A stretch of 64,000 bases of DNA from Candidatus Nitrosocosmicus arcticus (GCF_007826885.1 NZ_ML675586.1:1-64000), one strand, 5' to 3'; positions 17,296-26,897 are shown, numbered from the stretch's first letter. Numbers and translations: made by a program. The notes: a model not told the origin generated them from the letters alone.

Positions 17296-17979
17296 ATGAT
17301 ACTAACTCATAACGTGCATCTTGTGGTCAATACCCTAAAATCTATATCTAGCAGATATGCACCTAGTAGGATTCTTTCTTTCAACTCTGCTCATGTATTC
17401 AAGACACTGCAGTTATTAAAAAGGGATGGGCACGTTAGTAGACTTTTGTTAATAAATGAGTTAGGTCTAGGGGAAGGCTCCATAAAGACTTTGATAAAGC
17501 ATCTTAAAATGGAAAAATTGATTATTACAACTCAAAAGGGAACGATTATGACTGAAAGGGGGGAAAAGATTTTTGAAGAGATGTCTCAATATATTTGCTC
17601 TGAAACACAAGTACCCAAAAGCTCGATATCAATTGCTGAATACAATCATGCCATTCTTTTAAGAAATCTGAAATTTGCTATTAAGCAAGGCGTTGAGCAA
17701 AGAGATGCAGCTATTAAAATGGGAGCAAAAGGAGCTACAACGCTTATGTATAATGATGGGAAATTTCTTATCCCGGGTTCTAAATTTAATGCACTAAAAG
17801 AAGAAAAAGCAATAGAGAAACTGTTAAAGGAAAATCTAAAGCCCATAGAAAACGATATAATTGTGATAGGAAGCGATGACAATAATTACATAACAGCCGA
17901 GTTTGCATCGAAATCAGCTGCACTTCAAACGCTCGAAAATCACGAAGATCATAAGGGATTAGAATTTATCATCAGATAA
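17296..17979 (+). CDS. Winged-helix regulator with DUF4443-like C-terminal domain
   Basis: 227-residue transcriptional regulator. The N-terminal ~95 residues form a winged helix (SAHVFKTLQLLKRDGHVSRL, then LGLGEGSIKTLIKHLKMEKL, then the wing IITTQKGTIMTERGEKIF). The C-terminal part (~115-227) has the DUF4443 pattern NLKFAIKQGVEQRDAAIKMG followed by AKGATTLMYNDGKFLIPG and a ligand-domain-like alpha-beta end. It is divergent from cbtBA with three repeated 11-mers between, so it is a good candidate for metal- or cobalamin-linked control of those genes; this link is inference. Confidence 0.8.
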   Translation: MILTHNVHLVVNTLKSISSRYAPSRILSFNSAHVFKTLQLLKRDGHVSRLLLINELGLGEGSIKTLIKHLKMEKLIITTQKGTIMTERGEKIFEEMSQYICSETQVPKSSISIAEYNHAILLRNLKFAIKQGVEQRDAAIKMGAKGATTLMYNDGKFLIPGSKFNALKEEKAIEKLLKENLKPIENDIIVIGSDDNNYITAEFASKSAALQTLENHEDHKGLEFIIR

Positions 17980-18161
17980 ATCAAATTATAATAATAAATA
18001 AACCAAAACAAGAATCAACTCACTCACATATAAGCAAGTTAAAAGGCCAATCATGATTAATAAGTAGACAACTAAATTGGAAACATAGCCTCAGATCTGT
18101 TCTTTCGTGGCGTGTATTTACATAGAATATATCGTGATTAATATTACCAATTCTTATTAAA

Positions 18162-18596
18162 GTGGGCTTTTTTACAACTTATATGAATGATCCTAAGGGA
18201 ACTACATTTGAAGAATTAGTAAAAGATGTAATTTTACTAGATGACGTTATGTTATCGATAAGAAGTGATGGTGCAATAGCAGAGGTCAGACTGGAAAAAG
18301 ACACTCCGTTTCGAATTAGGGAACTATGGGCCACTATAGGAGATGAAAAGGGGGCATGGCATGTTCACGTTAATATTCAAGAAGCAAAGGAGGCCAAGTT
18401 CATCATTGAATCAAGTGAAGACGGTCGAAAAAGGTATAGCATTAGATTCTTTAATTCCGAAAACAGATTAGTCTTACGTGTGAATTTTATGAAAATGTAT
18501 ACCGCAGGAAACGAGGTTATTAAGGAGAGTTTAACAAGATATGAAAATTTATTCTCAAAGTATGGAAAAAAAGAAACAATAGTGTTACATACCTGA
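18162..18596 (+). CDS. ChuX/HutX-like heme-utilisation-type protein
   Basis: 144-residue protein resembling the ChuX/HutX/HugZ heme-handling fold. The diagnostic stretch is GAWHVHVNIQEAKEAKFIIE followed by RKRYSIRFFNSENRLVLRVN, matching HVHVN...F...YSIRFF in that family. The N-terminal ~75 residues are helical and would pack on the strand pair. The start is GTG at 18162. It could bind heme or a related tetrapyrrole in the cytoplasm; it may instead be a structural relative with another ligand. It is monocistronic, between the regulator and a small stress-like protein. Confidence 0.65.
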   Translation: MGFFTTYMNDPKGTTFEELVKDVILLDDVMLSIRSDGAIAEVRLEKDTPFRIRELWATIGDEKGAWHVHVNIQEAKEAKFIIESSEDGRKRYSIRFFNSENRLVLRVNFMKMYTAGNEVIKESLTRYENLFSKYGKKETIVLHT

Positions 18597-18795
18597 TGTT
18601 ACCAGGACATCATTTTCCCCCTCAAAAAGCAAATTTAGTTGTTATGAAATTAGTTCACATATTCAGTAATTCGGATGATCTAAAATATTTATAAATACGG
18701 TGTTTAAAGTCTTTGTTAATGAGATTTTAAATACGAGTTTCAATTCCAAATATGCAAGGTAATGAAATGGTAAAGGATCGAATTTTTTAAAAAAT

Positions 18796-18993
18796 ATGGA
18801 GAACTACATTAAAAATACAAAAGCCGAGTCAGCATATTTTACTGTTTACGAAGGAGACAGAACAGCAATTTTTGTAATTGATGTTACCACTGCCGAACAA
18901 ATGCCGAAAGGTTGTGAACCCCTATTTATGTTAGGTGGGAAAGTGCATTGGAATATGGTAATGACCATTGATGATTTAAAGAAGGGATTGTAA
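18796..18993 (+). CDS. Short protein like the C-terminal two-thirds of a YCII/DUF3303-type family
   Basis: 65 residues: AESAYFTVYEGDRTAIFVID, then EQMPKGCEPLFMLGGKVHW, then VMTIDDLKKGL. This closely follows the last two-thirds of small stress-type ferredoxin-like proteins (PEAAYFT...FVFD...IP...EP.F...A.V...PVMT.EDL). Those are normally ~90-100 residues with an N-terminal strand and helix. Here the first ~25 residues are missing; a T6A6 tract directly precedes the ATG, with an ATG-led frame (ATGGTAAAGGATCG) just upstream in another phase. So it may be 5'-truncated by a frameshift. Confidence 0.6.
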   Translation: MENYIKNTKAESAYFTVYEGDRTAIFVIDVTTAEQMPKGCEPLFMLGGKVHWNMVMTIDDLKKGL

Positions 18994-19179
18994 AAAAAGT
19001 CATCAATTAGAAGGCCCATCATAAATGGAAAAGAATATGCATCCTTATTCCTCATAAGATTAGTTATCTTATTTGGCAATATTTGACAATATGGGTCCAT
19101 ATGTAAGAAATAGATGAACTCTAGGGAAAATTTGATATTGCGAGGTTTACAAATATTTATATCATCATATTGTTGAATA

Positions 19180-19674
19180 ATGGTCATGAATGCAAATAAT
19201 TCCAAGGCCTTATCACATGATTCAAATGATGAGGATAAATCATTTCAACAATATGATCTAGATGGTTTAGATTTTAAAATAGTATTATCAGGTAATAAAA
19301 CAGGAGGAAAATATTCATTGCTTGAAATACTATTCTCGGCAGAAAAAGAAAATGAAATACCTTTGCATCTGCACAGCAGAGAAACCCTGATAATATATAT
19401 CTTGGAAGGAAACTTTTCATTTAGATATGGTAATGAGAAAATAGTGGGAAATCAAGGGACGGTCCTAAAATTTGAAAAAGATATCCCACATTCTTATAAA
19501 AAAACAGGAAAAACTCCAGGGCGATTGTTAATCTTATTTATTCCGGCAGGCTTTGAAAATTTTTTTAAGGATGTAAGACTTAACCAAAGCAAAATGAAGT
19601 TGTCTGGCGAAGAGGATCCAGTATTATTACATGTGTTAGAAAAAAAATATGGTGGAAAATTTGTATTCGGATAA
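19180..19674 (+). CDS. Cupin-domain protein
   Basis: 164-residue single cupin. Motif 1 is PLHLHSRETLIIYILEGNFS (HxH, E) and motif 2 is LKFEKDIPHSYKKT (H), giving a complete three-His/one-Glu metal site. The N-terminal ~25 residues are polar and variable (SHDSNDEDKSFQQ). Single cupins of this type are quercetinase-, sugar- or hormone-binding-like; substrate cannot be told. A second Met at residue 3 is an alternative start. It is monocistronic with a nearby TATA-like sequence. Confidence 0.83.
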   Translation: MVMNANNSKALSHDSNDEDKSFQQYDLDGLDFKIVLSGNKTGGKYSLLEILFSAEKENEIPLHLHSRETLIIYILEGNFSFRYGNEKIVGNQGTVLKFEKDIPHSYKKTGKTPGRLLILFIPAGFENFFKDVRLNQSKMKLSGEEDPVLLHVLEKKYGGKFVFG

Positions 19675-20094
19675 GATATTTTATCGATTAGAAAGGGAAA
19701 TGTTTAATAGAAATTAAATATCGACAACAATAATTAGTTGATAGTATAGTCAAGAAACTATAGAAAAACGGTTTAATCGTTTTATCGATTCTTACAAGAT
19801 TTTAAAAACATACTCAACGATTCCGTCTAAAAATACATAGAATGAACTTTTTGATGTTTTCTCAAGTTAGGGCTCGCGAGTACTAGAAAAAATCTAAAAC
19901 TAACACGAAGAATAGTAGCTGACTCCTAGAAATTGATATGTAGAAAAAGGGAGAAAACTCAAAAAGTTATGCAAAATCAATAAATTCAACAGCATAAACA
20001 ACAAGGTATATTTTGATCTTTTATTTTTTGATATAGTTGTGAAAAGATTTTTCTATTTCATTGACACCGATTCGATAGAAAAGGAGGCAAATAA
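19675..20094. other. Intergenic stretch with ADH promoter region
   Basis: About 420 AT-rich bases. An AAAAGGAGG Shine-Dalgarno sequence ends 7 bases before the next ATG. Nothing else is visible. Confidence 0.45.
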
Positions 20095-21144
20095 ATGAAG
20101 GCTGCAGTTTTTCGCGAGCATGATAAAGACCCCGCGAAGGTTGTAAAAATAGAAGATATCGAAGTTCCAAAGTTAAAACCTGACGAGGTCTTGATAAAGG
20201 TCGAAGCAGCTTCATACAATTATAATGACCTGTGGGCGATCTGGGGGAGACCAATTAAGGTTCCAATGCCCCATATTTCGGGAACAGATATTTCCGGTAC
20301 AGTTGTAGAATCAGGTGAACAAGTTACCTCTCTTGTAAAGGGAGACAGAGTGGTATCTCATGGTAACCTAAGTTGCAGGATTTGTAGCATGTGTACATCA
20401 GGTAGAGAATATGATTGTGAAAAAAGACTAGTATGGGGTTTTCAAACTGGTCCACTATGGGGAGGATATTGTCAGTATGCCCATTTACCAGAAGTCAATG
20501 TAACAAAGATAAACGACAATATATCATTTGAAGACGCAGCAGCGATCTCCATGGTAGGAATGACTTCTTGGCACATGTTAGTTGATAGAGCTCGAATAAA
20601 ACCAGGGCAGACAGTTTTGATAATGGGTGGAACAAGTGGTGTAGGAATGGTAGGCATTCAAATTGCAAAATTATACGATTGCACCGTCATCGCTAGTGCA
20701 GGCAACCAACAGAAAATGGACAAATGTTTAGAACTTGGCGCTGATTTTGTTGTTAACCATAGACAAGAAGACTGGTATAAGAAAGTAAGAGACATGACCC
20801 AAAAAAAGGGAGTTGATATTGTATTTGAACACATAGGAAAAACAGTGTTTCCACAAGAGGTATCTCTGTTAAAAATGGGAGGGACGTTGGTATCTACAGG
20901 AGCTACTACAGGATATGATTCTACAATAGATCTGAGGTATCTTTTCTTTAGAGGAATAAACATAGTAGGTGCAACGCAGGGTAATAAAGCAGAACTCCAG
21001 GAGGTTTTATTCTGGACTTCAAAAAAGAAAATTAAACCATTGATAAACGCCGTATTGCCCTTTAATGAAATGGTAAAAGGACATTTGATGATGGCAAACG
21101 GTGATCAGATAGGTAAGACCATCACGACGCCACAAAAACTTTGA
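20095..21144 (+). CDS. Zinc-type MDR alcohol dehydrogenase/quinone oxidoreductase
   Basis: 349-residue medium-chain reductase. Structural-zinc cysteines CRICSMCTSGREYDC are present. The Rossmann motif is IMGGTSGVGMVGIQIAKLY, followed by the NADP(H) region ASAGNQQKMDKCLELGADFV. The catalytic-zinc site of true alcohol dehydrogenases is not obvious: the N-terminal segment is SYNYNDLWAIWG rather than CxSDxH, as in enoyl/crotonyl-type reductases. So an enoyl-thioester or quinone reductase is more likely than an alcohol dehydrogenase. It starts behind a strong Shine-Dalgarno sequence, which is rare in this window, suggesting a leadered transcript. Confidence 0.85.
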   Translation: MKAAVFREHDKDPAKVVKIEDIEVPKLKPDEVLIKVEAASYNYNDLWAIWGRPIKVPMPHISGTDISGTVVESGEQVTSLVKGDRVVSHGNLSCRICSMCTSGREYDCEKRLVWGFQTGPLWGGYCQYAHLPEVNVTKINDNISFEDAAAISMVGMTSWHMLVDRARIKPGQTVLIMGGTSGVGMVGIQIAKLYDCTVIASAGNQQKMDKCLELGADFVVNHRQEDWYKKVRDMTQKKGVDIVFEHIGKTVFPQEVSLLKMGGTLVSTGATTGYDSTIDLRYLFFRGINIVGATQGNKAELQEVLFWTSKKKIKPLINAVLPFNEMVKGHLMMANGDQIGKTITTPQKL

Positions 21145-21374
21145 ATTTAAGATTAAGGCATCAATCAATGGGGAAAAAGTAAAGAGATCAAAAATTTAAT
21201 GAGTGAGTAGATGGGACAAGTGCATTACAACTCTACCCTTTTATTAAAACGTCATGTACAACCAATAGGCTATTCATTATAGACAGAGTTATAGAGATAC
21301 TTTTTTTTACCAAAGAACCGAAATGAGTGATCATATCATTTTTATTTGAAGTTAGCTATCAAGTGCAGATAATA

Positions 21375-21986
21375 ATGGTTACGCTCAATAATGTTAGACT
21401 AGATCATGTAACATCCTTTGGAGATGCTGTATTTGCTTTTTCAATTACTTTCATAGCTATTTCCATTCAAATACCGACTTTGCCAAATAATCTCTCTGAA
21501 TTTGAAGTTGTTAACAAGATGCTTCAGCTTATCCCTCAGTTTGAAATGTATTTCACAAGTTTTGTTGTTATAGGAATTTTTTGGATAAAATATCATTTGA
21601 TTTTCAATAAGATAAAGGATTCACAAAGTGTGATGTTATGGCTTAACCTTATCCTATTGTTCTTTGTTACTTTGATATCATTCGGGACTTCAATGAGATT
21701 CGAAAATCAATACATCTCAACTTTTATCCTTTATGCACTCATCCTGACTGCTACTAGTAGTTTGCTTTCCCTAATATGGATCCACGCAACTAGATACAAT
21801 TTATTGACAGACGATGACATGACACAACGCCAGAAAAAATTATACATAATTCAAGGAATTATCCCTACTCTAATATTTGCTAGTTCTATTGGAATCGCGT
21901 TTATAAATTTGCAGCTTGCACAATATATGTGGATTTTAATTATTCCATCACAGATAATTTTTAAAAGAAGAACCCACTTAAATTAA
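21375..21986 (+). CDS. TMEM175-family potassium channel-like protein
   Basis: 204 residues with six hydrophobic segments, matching a single TMEM175 (DUF1211) repeat. Prokaryotic members form tetrameric K+-selective channels. The signature first helix reads RLDHVTSFGDAVFAFSIT; the family motif is RxxxFSD, here FGD. The open frame extends to 21327, but the ATG at 21375 begins close to the signature as in relatives and is preferred. It ends at IFKRRTHLN shortly after the sixth span, which is normal for the family. Confidence 0.85.
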   Translation: MVTLNNVRLDHVTSFGDAVFAFSITFIAISIQIPTLPNNLSEFEVVNKMLQLIPQFEMYFTSFVVIGIFWIKYHLIFNKIKDSQSVMLWLNLILLFFVTLISFGTSMRFENQYISTFILYALILTATSSLLSLIWIHATRYNLLTDDDMTQRQKKLYIIQGIIPTLIFASSIGIAFINLQLAQYMWILIIPSQIIFKRRTHLN

Positions 21987-22498
21987 TTCTAGTCAGATTC
22001 GAATTCATTCTTTTATTCAGTATTAGTAACTTCATTTAAAGACATGGGATTTGATACCGATCAGATCATTCCAAGTATGGTTGCTACTAGCATAGTTGGA
22101 ATGTATGGAGTTTACACTAGGATAATAAATGATATTTTGCATCGGAATTGAAATATAATAATTGGTTTAAGCTTTGATTTTTTTTCTTTTCGTAAATGCA
22201 TGAATGAGAGTTCTATATTTTGGTAAATATACTAGGAATAGTTTGCTAACCGGGTGTAAATACCTTTGAGAATTATTTACAATCATCCTGACATTCCTTA
22301 TCGTTTGACATTTTGTCGATATATTTGTTCCTGTATTTTTGATCCCTGTATGAAAACTTATCGATCCGCATGAGGAAGAAGGAGAGACTATTTGATAGCT
22401 AGTCTTGTTTGTTAATACTCCTTGAATTTTGAAACAGATTTTGTCGTAGGGTAATATTTACCACTAGAATATAAAAATAAAAATAAAATTGGGATTTA
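21987..22498. other. Intergenic stretch
   Basis: About 510 bases between convergent genes. Apart from the 35-codon frame at 22044 I see only AT-rich sequence. Confidence 0.4.
22044..22151 (+). CDS. Possible tiny membrane peptide (35 aa)
   Basis: Frame MGFDTDQIIPSMVATSIVGM continuing to a basic end (ILHRN). One predicted hydrophobic helix. It follows the TMEM175 gene by 57 bases on the same strand. No family is recognised; it could be a non-coding stretch or the remnant of another channel repeat. Confidence 0.25.
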   Translation: MGFDTDQIIPSMVATSIVGMYGVYTRIINDILHRN

Positions 22499-23029
22499 CT
22501 AGTAATCAACCACCGTAGTTTTATTCAACAAATTAGCCATTATGGCAGGGGATCCGATAATGGATCCAGCTATTATATCAGAATTATCATATCCTGCTAT
22601 TTTCAAGCATACTTCACAGATCACAACGTTTCCTCCATTATTTATAAAATCAGAAACATTTTTTGTCAAGGGTTCTAATCCCAGGTAATGATGAGGACTC
22701 TTTACGCCTATCTGCACACCCTCTATACTAAGCATCAACGTTACATTAAAACCCATTTTTAACATGGTTTGAGAATCCAAAATGGCAATAGTAGCCCTCC
22801 AGGGTTCATCACTGCTCAGATGGTAAACTAGTTTGGTTTTATTAACTTCTTGTGCAAATATAGAAGGCATAGAGAGTTTAGAAAAAGAATTCATATCGTT
22901 AAAAAAAATCACGCCAGTAGTTGTAAAAAAAGAGATCAGCAATCCAAAGATAAGAAGAATGGAAATAGATGAATTAAATTTGAATTTTATTGCACCTAGG
23001 TTGGTCTCAATCATATCACATATTATCAT
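22499..23029 (-). CDS. Membrane-anchored DsrE-family protein
   Basis: 176 residues. A hydrophobic signal-anchor lies at ~20-42 (SILLIFGLLISFFTTTGVIF). The DsrE-like domain follows: KTKLVYHLSSDEPWRATIAI, the central VTLMLSIEGVQIG, then NNGGNVVICEVCLKIAGYD. The CEVC pair sits where sulfur-carrying cysteines occur in the DsrE/DsrF/YchN fold. The role could be periplasmic-side sulfur or thiol handling. It is monocistronic; nearby genes give no pathway. Confidence 0.75.
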   Translation of the reverse strand: MIICDMIETNLGAIKFKFNSSISILLIFGLLISFFTTTGVIFFNDMNSFSKLSMPSIFAQEVNKTKLVYHLSSDEPWRATIAILDSQTMLKMGFNVTLMLSIEGVQIGVKSPHHYLGLEPLTKNVSDFINNGGNVVICEVCLKIAGYDNSDIIAGSIIGSPAIMANLLNKTTVVDY

Positions 23030-23375
23030 TTCAGGCGACTATTAATCTTTATAGTTTGAATTTGATAATTGTGAGGTTTTGAAATAGTTTCCACTTTTCT
23101 TAGTGGCGTCGTATATGCCTTATTTTAATTACCAGATTTTTCCACAGGTCATGAAAATAATTTGAACATCGACTGATAGTAAATCTAGTTTGAATTAGAT
23201 CAGTTAGTTCTGTTTCTGTTGCCGGATCTAAATGATTTACAGAATACAAAATAAATAATAAAGCAAGCAAATTATAATATCAATTACAAACCGATTCATT
23301 GCTTGATTACCTCTCTTCTGAATACTCTTGATTTTTATGAAAATTACAAGAAAATAAGATGATTCGTATTTACAC
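23030..23375. other. Intergenic stretch, no gene seen
   Basis: About 345 bases including the promoter of the DsrE gene and the 3' flank of the secreted-protein gene. No feature is supported. Confidence 0.45.
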
Positions 23376-23822
23376 CTATTGCTGAGCTGCGGCGTTGCTT
23401 CCTGTATTTTCTTGGCTTTGAACATTAATGTTGTTACCAGAACCTACTGTATCTCCACCTGATACTACTTGGCTGTTTTGGTTAGAGGATTGAGATTGGC
23501 TGATGCTTTGTTCTGGAGAGTTTCCACCCTGTCCACCTTGTGCTAATGCGTTGTTTCCACTGTTAAACTGGTGTTGGAAACTAAGGTTGTTGCATGAGAG
23601 GAAAGTTGTTCCACCAGAAGCACACTGTGCATTTTGGTTTGATGATTGTGATTGATCTATAGACTGTTTTGCTTTATTTTTCTTGTTTTGTGTGGCTAGA
23701 GCATCATCTACGTTGAGCATTGGACTGACAGTTAGGGCTAGTGCTACTACTATTGCAATTGATACGACAAAGAGTTTCTTGTTTGTGTTTTTGTTTTTGT
23801 TTTGAACATTTGTTTTATTCAT
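23376..23822 (-). CDS. Secreted Q/N/S-rich repeat protein, copy 1
   Basis: 148 residues: basic start (MNKTNVQNKNKNTNKK), signal peptide core LFVVSIAIVVALALTVSP, then a Gln/Asn/Ser-rich exported part. Two ~43-residue repeats begin SIDQSQSSNQNAQ and SISQSQSSNQNSQ and end GNNALAQG and GSNAAAQQ. Regularly spaced Q, N, A and G recall curlin-type amyloid repeats; that is a resemblance, not proof. Two cysteines (CASGG, LSCNN) lie in repeat 1 only. The DNA is identical by eye to copy 2 at 37013-37459 over 508 bases, differing only in the last few codons. Confidence 0.8.
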   Translation of the reverse strand: MNKTNVQNKNKNTNKKLFVVSIAIVVALALTVSPMLNVDDALATQNKKNKAKQSIDQSQSSNQNAQCASGGTTFLSCNNLSFQHQFNSGNNALAQGGQGGNSPEQSISQSQSSNQNSQVVSGGDTVGSGNNINVQSQENTGSNAAAQQ

Positions 23823-23899
23823 ATCATTGATACTATAGAAAAAATATATTGGGATTGCTAACCAACTGCAATAGTCTAATATTCTAGCAGTTTTAGAAT
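23392..23899 (-). repeat. 508-bp direct repeat, copy 1
   Basis: Covers all but the last codons of the secreted-protein gene plus 77 bases of promoter. I found no mismatch by eye with 37029-37536. Homology stops at ttttagaat on the promoter side, where copy 2 continues with sequence also found in a third, decayed copy near 40440. That makes copy 2 the older locus and copy 1 the derived one. Confidence 0.85.
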
Positions 23900-24072
23900 A
23901 ATCAATATTATTTGGATTTACAATTGGTAAGGGGTTATGTTTTTCATCCTATTTGATTCTAATGAAATAAAGCAGTAACAGATTACCAAATTACATGGTA
24001 CAATTTGTATCAACTTATAATCAAGAAAATAGGAGAATAAAAAGTATAATGCAGACATTCTTTTGAATAAGT

Positions 24073-24987
24073 ATGTCTGAGGGGCCCGAGGTTAAAATTG
24101 CTGCAGACAAAATATGGAATGCGCTATCTGGTAAAAGAATAATTAATAATATTTTGTATAATAAAATGGACAAGGGATTTGAAGATAAAATAATCGGGTC
24201 CTCCACCGAATATGTCAAAACCTTCGGAAAGAACATTATCATAAAATTTTCTTCTGGGGTTTATCTAAGGAATCATATGATGATGTGGGGAAAATGGCGA
24301 ATTTACGACAGGACCGAATATGAAAATGGGACTGCAAAATCACCACCACGTTCCTCCTATGGGAAAATAAAACATAAGAACACAGATAAAATTCAAGTTA
24401 AGAGAGATGAAGTAACAGATGTGAGAAAGGATTCTCGGACTAGATTAACCATTATCACTTTGGATAAAGTTTTGGTTCAGTTTAATGGCCCCATATTGCA
24501 ATTTTCATTGAATGATCCTGCAACTATGGAACCTATTGTATCATTGGGTCCTGATGCATTGAGTTCTAATTATAATGCAGACAAAGTAATGGATATCATA
24601 AAATCTAAATCTAGAAATACTGACATGATAATCTCAAACGCCTTATTAGATCAGAAAATAGTCAGTGGAATCGGGAACAAGTATAAATCAGAAATTTTGT
24701 TCTTAAATAAAATCTATCCTTTTGAAAAAGTGACAACAATCTCTAAGGATGAATTGAAGAAACTCGCAATGGATATACCCAGAATATTGAAATATGGTTA
24801 TGAAAATAGCGGTAAAACAAGAAAGCCTAAAGATAAAGAAAAGATCTCCTGGGATATCACTCATTGGGTATTTAGAAGATCTGGAAAACCTTGTTGGATA
24901 TGCGGGACCAAAATTGTATCAGAAAGAAAATTAACAGCAAGGCCAACTTTTTGGTGTCCTAATTGTCAACCAATCAATGTCCATTAA
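24073..24987 (+). CDS. Fpg/Nei-family DNA glycosylase-like protein with Ser at the catalytic N-terminus
   Basis: 304-residue member of the formamidopyrimidine-DNA glycosylase/endonuclease VIII family, base-excision repair of oxidised bases. The start is MSEGPEV; family enzymes start MPEGPE or MPELPE and use Pro as the nucleophile after Met removal. Glu at position 3 is kept. The H2TH part reads LLDQKIVSGIGNKYKSEILF, and the zinc finger is CWICG...FWCPNCQ. The middle (HMMMWGKWRIYD) is typical. The Pro-to-Ser change (CCT to TCT, one base) may alter chemistry. It is convergent with the DNA ligase, 63 bases apart. Confidence 0.88.
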   Translation: MSEGPEVKIAADKIWNALSGKRIINNILYNKMDKGFEDKIIGSSTEYVKTFGKNIIIKFSSGVYLRNHMMMWGKWRIYDRTEYENGTAKSPPRSSYGKIKHKNTDKIQVKRDEVTDVRKDSRTRLTIITLDKVLVQFNGPILQFSLNDPATMEPIVSLGPDALSSNYNADKVMDIIKSKSRNTDMIISNALLDQKIVSGIGNKYKSEILFLNKIYPFEKVTTISKDELKKLAMDIPRILKYGYENSGKTRKPKDKEKISWDITHWVFRRSGKPCWICGTKIVSERKLTARPTFWCPNCQPINVH

Positions 24988-25049
24988 TATTGGCAGTTAT
25001 AAGCGCAAGGTCTTTTTAATTATATGAGTTGGATCATGCAGCATTAAAA

Positions 25050-26897
25050 CTATTTTTTGTATTCATTTTTATTTTTTATATGGAATTGATTTTGGTATAT
25101 TGCTTCAATTTTTTCTAATTCATCAATGTCTTTTAATTCTTTGTCATATCTGATATTTTTTATTCTAGGAAAACGCAAAGCATATCCGCTGCTGTGTCGG
25201 TTGCTTTTTTGAACGATATCAAAGGAAACTTCTAGAACAATTTCGGGTTTTACAATAATCCGGCTACCTTCATTCCTTATTATAATTGACCTCAATTTCT
25301 CAGTCATATAATCAATCTCTTTATTGGAAAGACCTGAATAGGCCTTACCGATTATTTTAAGGTCACCAAAAACATTATTCCCGTTTTTCGATCCTACTTT
25401 ATCATCATCAAGATTAGTGGTGTAATCTTTTACTGCCAGAGTATAATCGGAGAGGGTCCCTGCTCGTTTTCCATGACCATATTCAGCAATTACTACCACC
25501 GCGTCAATTGTATCTAACTCCTCCTTCAATTTTATCCAATATTTTCCTCTTTTGCCAGGATAATATTGCGATAAAGGATCTTTAAGGACCAACCCCTCAT
25601 GTCCTTCATCTCTACTTTTTCGAAATCCATGTGTTATTTCATCTACGGATGAAACGAACTTACTTTGAGCAATAGAAATCACAGAGTCTTTAAACAGAAA
25701 ATTTGCCAATAATCTCTTTCTAGATTTAAGAGCATCTTTGATTACCTGTCTTTGATCATAGAACATTATGTCATATACAATATAACAAATCGGTATTTCA
25801 GATAAAATGCTGTTTGTCATGCTTTTTCGTCTCAATCGTTTTTGTAGTTCTTGAAATGGCAAGGGCTTATCATTTTTGAAAGCTATTAGTTCACCATCCA
25901 AAATGAAGTTTATATCGTCACGATCTATATCACTGACATCACTTTTATCAAGATATACATTACGCTTTTTTTGACTTGTTTTTACTTTTTTTATTCGTAC
26001 CTGCAAGGCAGAATTAGTTAATTCTGGAAATGCATATGAAATATCAGCAAGATTTCGAGAGTAAAGTTTGCAAACTTTACCGAATTTGTGCAGTTGTAAT
26101 CTAATACCATCATATTTATATTCACAAAGCAGTGACCTGTCAAAATATTTGACAATCTCTTCTGCAGTAAACATGACATCTGCCAACATAAAACTCAGGG
26201 AGACAAATGGCTTAATCGTTACAAAGTTCAAAGTATCTCTTTTCGACAATAAAGCTACATTTGCGATATCACCTGACATCAGCATTGCCTCCCGAACTCT
26301 TTTGATATCTTTTTCAAATGCTTTTGCAATGGCTATTTCCATAAGGCCATCGTAAGAACCTATACGCATTTCATTTGATATTATTTTTATAAGATACTTA
26401 GCCTCCAAAGGTGAACATCTCATAAGTAATCCTTTTAAGATATTTTTTTTATCGTTGTTTGACCGTGGACCTCCAAGATTTGCTATTTTTTTAAACCGAT
26501 CATATATTTCATTTAAAGTTAGTTTTTCTTCCAGAGTTTCTACGCTATTGAATAGTGTTACTAACTTTTTTTTAGAAATTGCATACTCGGCTATGCTACC
26601 CATATCACCGCGTTCTAAATGAATCCGCATAATATCGGTCTCATTTAATCTAGAGATTTCTAATAGAGACTGTAGTATTGTTCTAAACCCTACATTTAGA
26701 TTATGAATTGATCCCCTTGGGAAAATCTTTCCAGACAAAAATAGAACCGCAATAGGCAGAGAATCTTCACCCAAGCCTGAAATATATTGTACGATTAAAT
26801 CGACTTTTTTATTCTTGCTTGTCGTAATCCGTATTGACTCACATGTCTCAACCAATGTAGAAAAATAAGATCCTTTGTGGTGAATATCATTGGTCAC
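25050..26897 (-). CDS. lig: ATP-dependent DNA ligase, archaeal type
   Basis: 615 residues, the usual size for archaeal replicative ligases that seal Okazaki fragments. N-terminal DNA-binding domain ~1-225. The nucleotidyl-transferase motif I is EYKYDGIRLQ with Lys261; motif III-like LDGELIAF, motif IV EGLVLKDP, motif V YWIKLKEELDT follow, then the OB domain with EVSFDIVQKSNRHSSGYALR and RFPRIK. All key motifs look intact. A second ligase domain exists in LigD in this window, so this one is presumably the housekeeping enzyme. Confidence 0.95.
   Translation of the reverse strand: MTNDIHHKGSYFSTLVETCESIRITTSKNKKVDLIVQYISGLGEDSLPIAVLFLSGKIFPRGSIHNLNVGFRTILQSLLEISRLNETDIMRIHLERGDMGSIAEYAISKKKLVTLFNSVETLEEKLTLNEIYDRFKKIANLGGPRSNNDKKNILKGLLMRCSPLEAKYLIKIISNEMRIGSYDGLMEIAIAKAFEKDIKRVREAMLMSGDIANVALLSKRDTLNFVTIKPFVSLSFMLADVMFTAEEIVKYFDRSLLCEYKYDGIRLQLHKFGKVCKLYSRNLADISYAFPELTNSALQVRIKKVKTSQKKRNVYLDKSDVSDIDRDDINFILDGELIAFKNDKPLPFQELQKRLRRKSMTNSILSEIPICYIVYDIMFYDQRQVIKDALKSRKRLLANFLFKDSVISIAQSKFVSSVDEITHGFRKSRDEGHEGLVLKDPLSQYYPGKRGKYWIKLKEELDTIDAVVVIAEYGHGKRAGTLSDYTLAVKDYTTNLDDDKVGSKNGNNVFGDLKIIGKAYSGLSNKEIDYMTEKLRSIIIRNEGSRIIVKPEIVLEVSFDIVQKSNRHSSGYALRFPRIKNIRYDKELKDIDELEKIEAIYQNQFHIKNKNEYKK

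Noticed and set aside
26068-26355. Plus-strand 95-codon frame inside the DNA ligase
   Set aside because: Shadow of a strongly conserved gene on the other strand.
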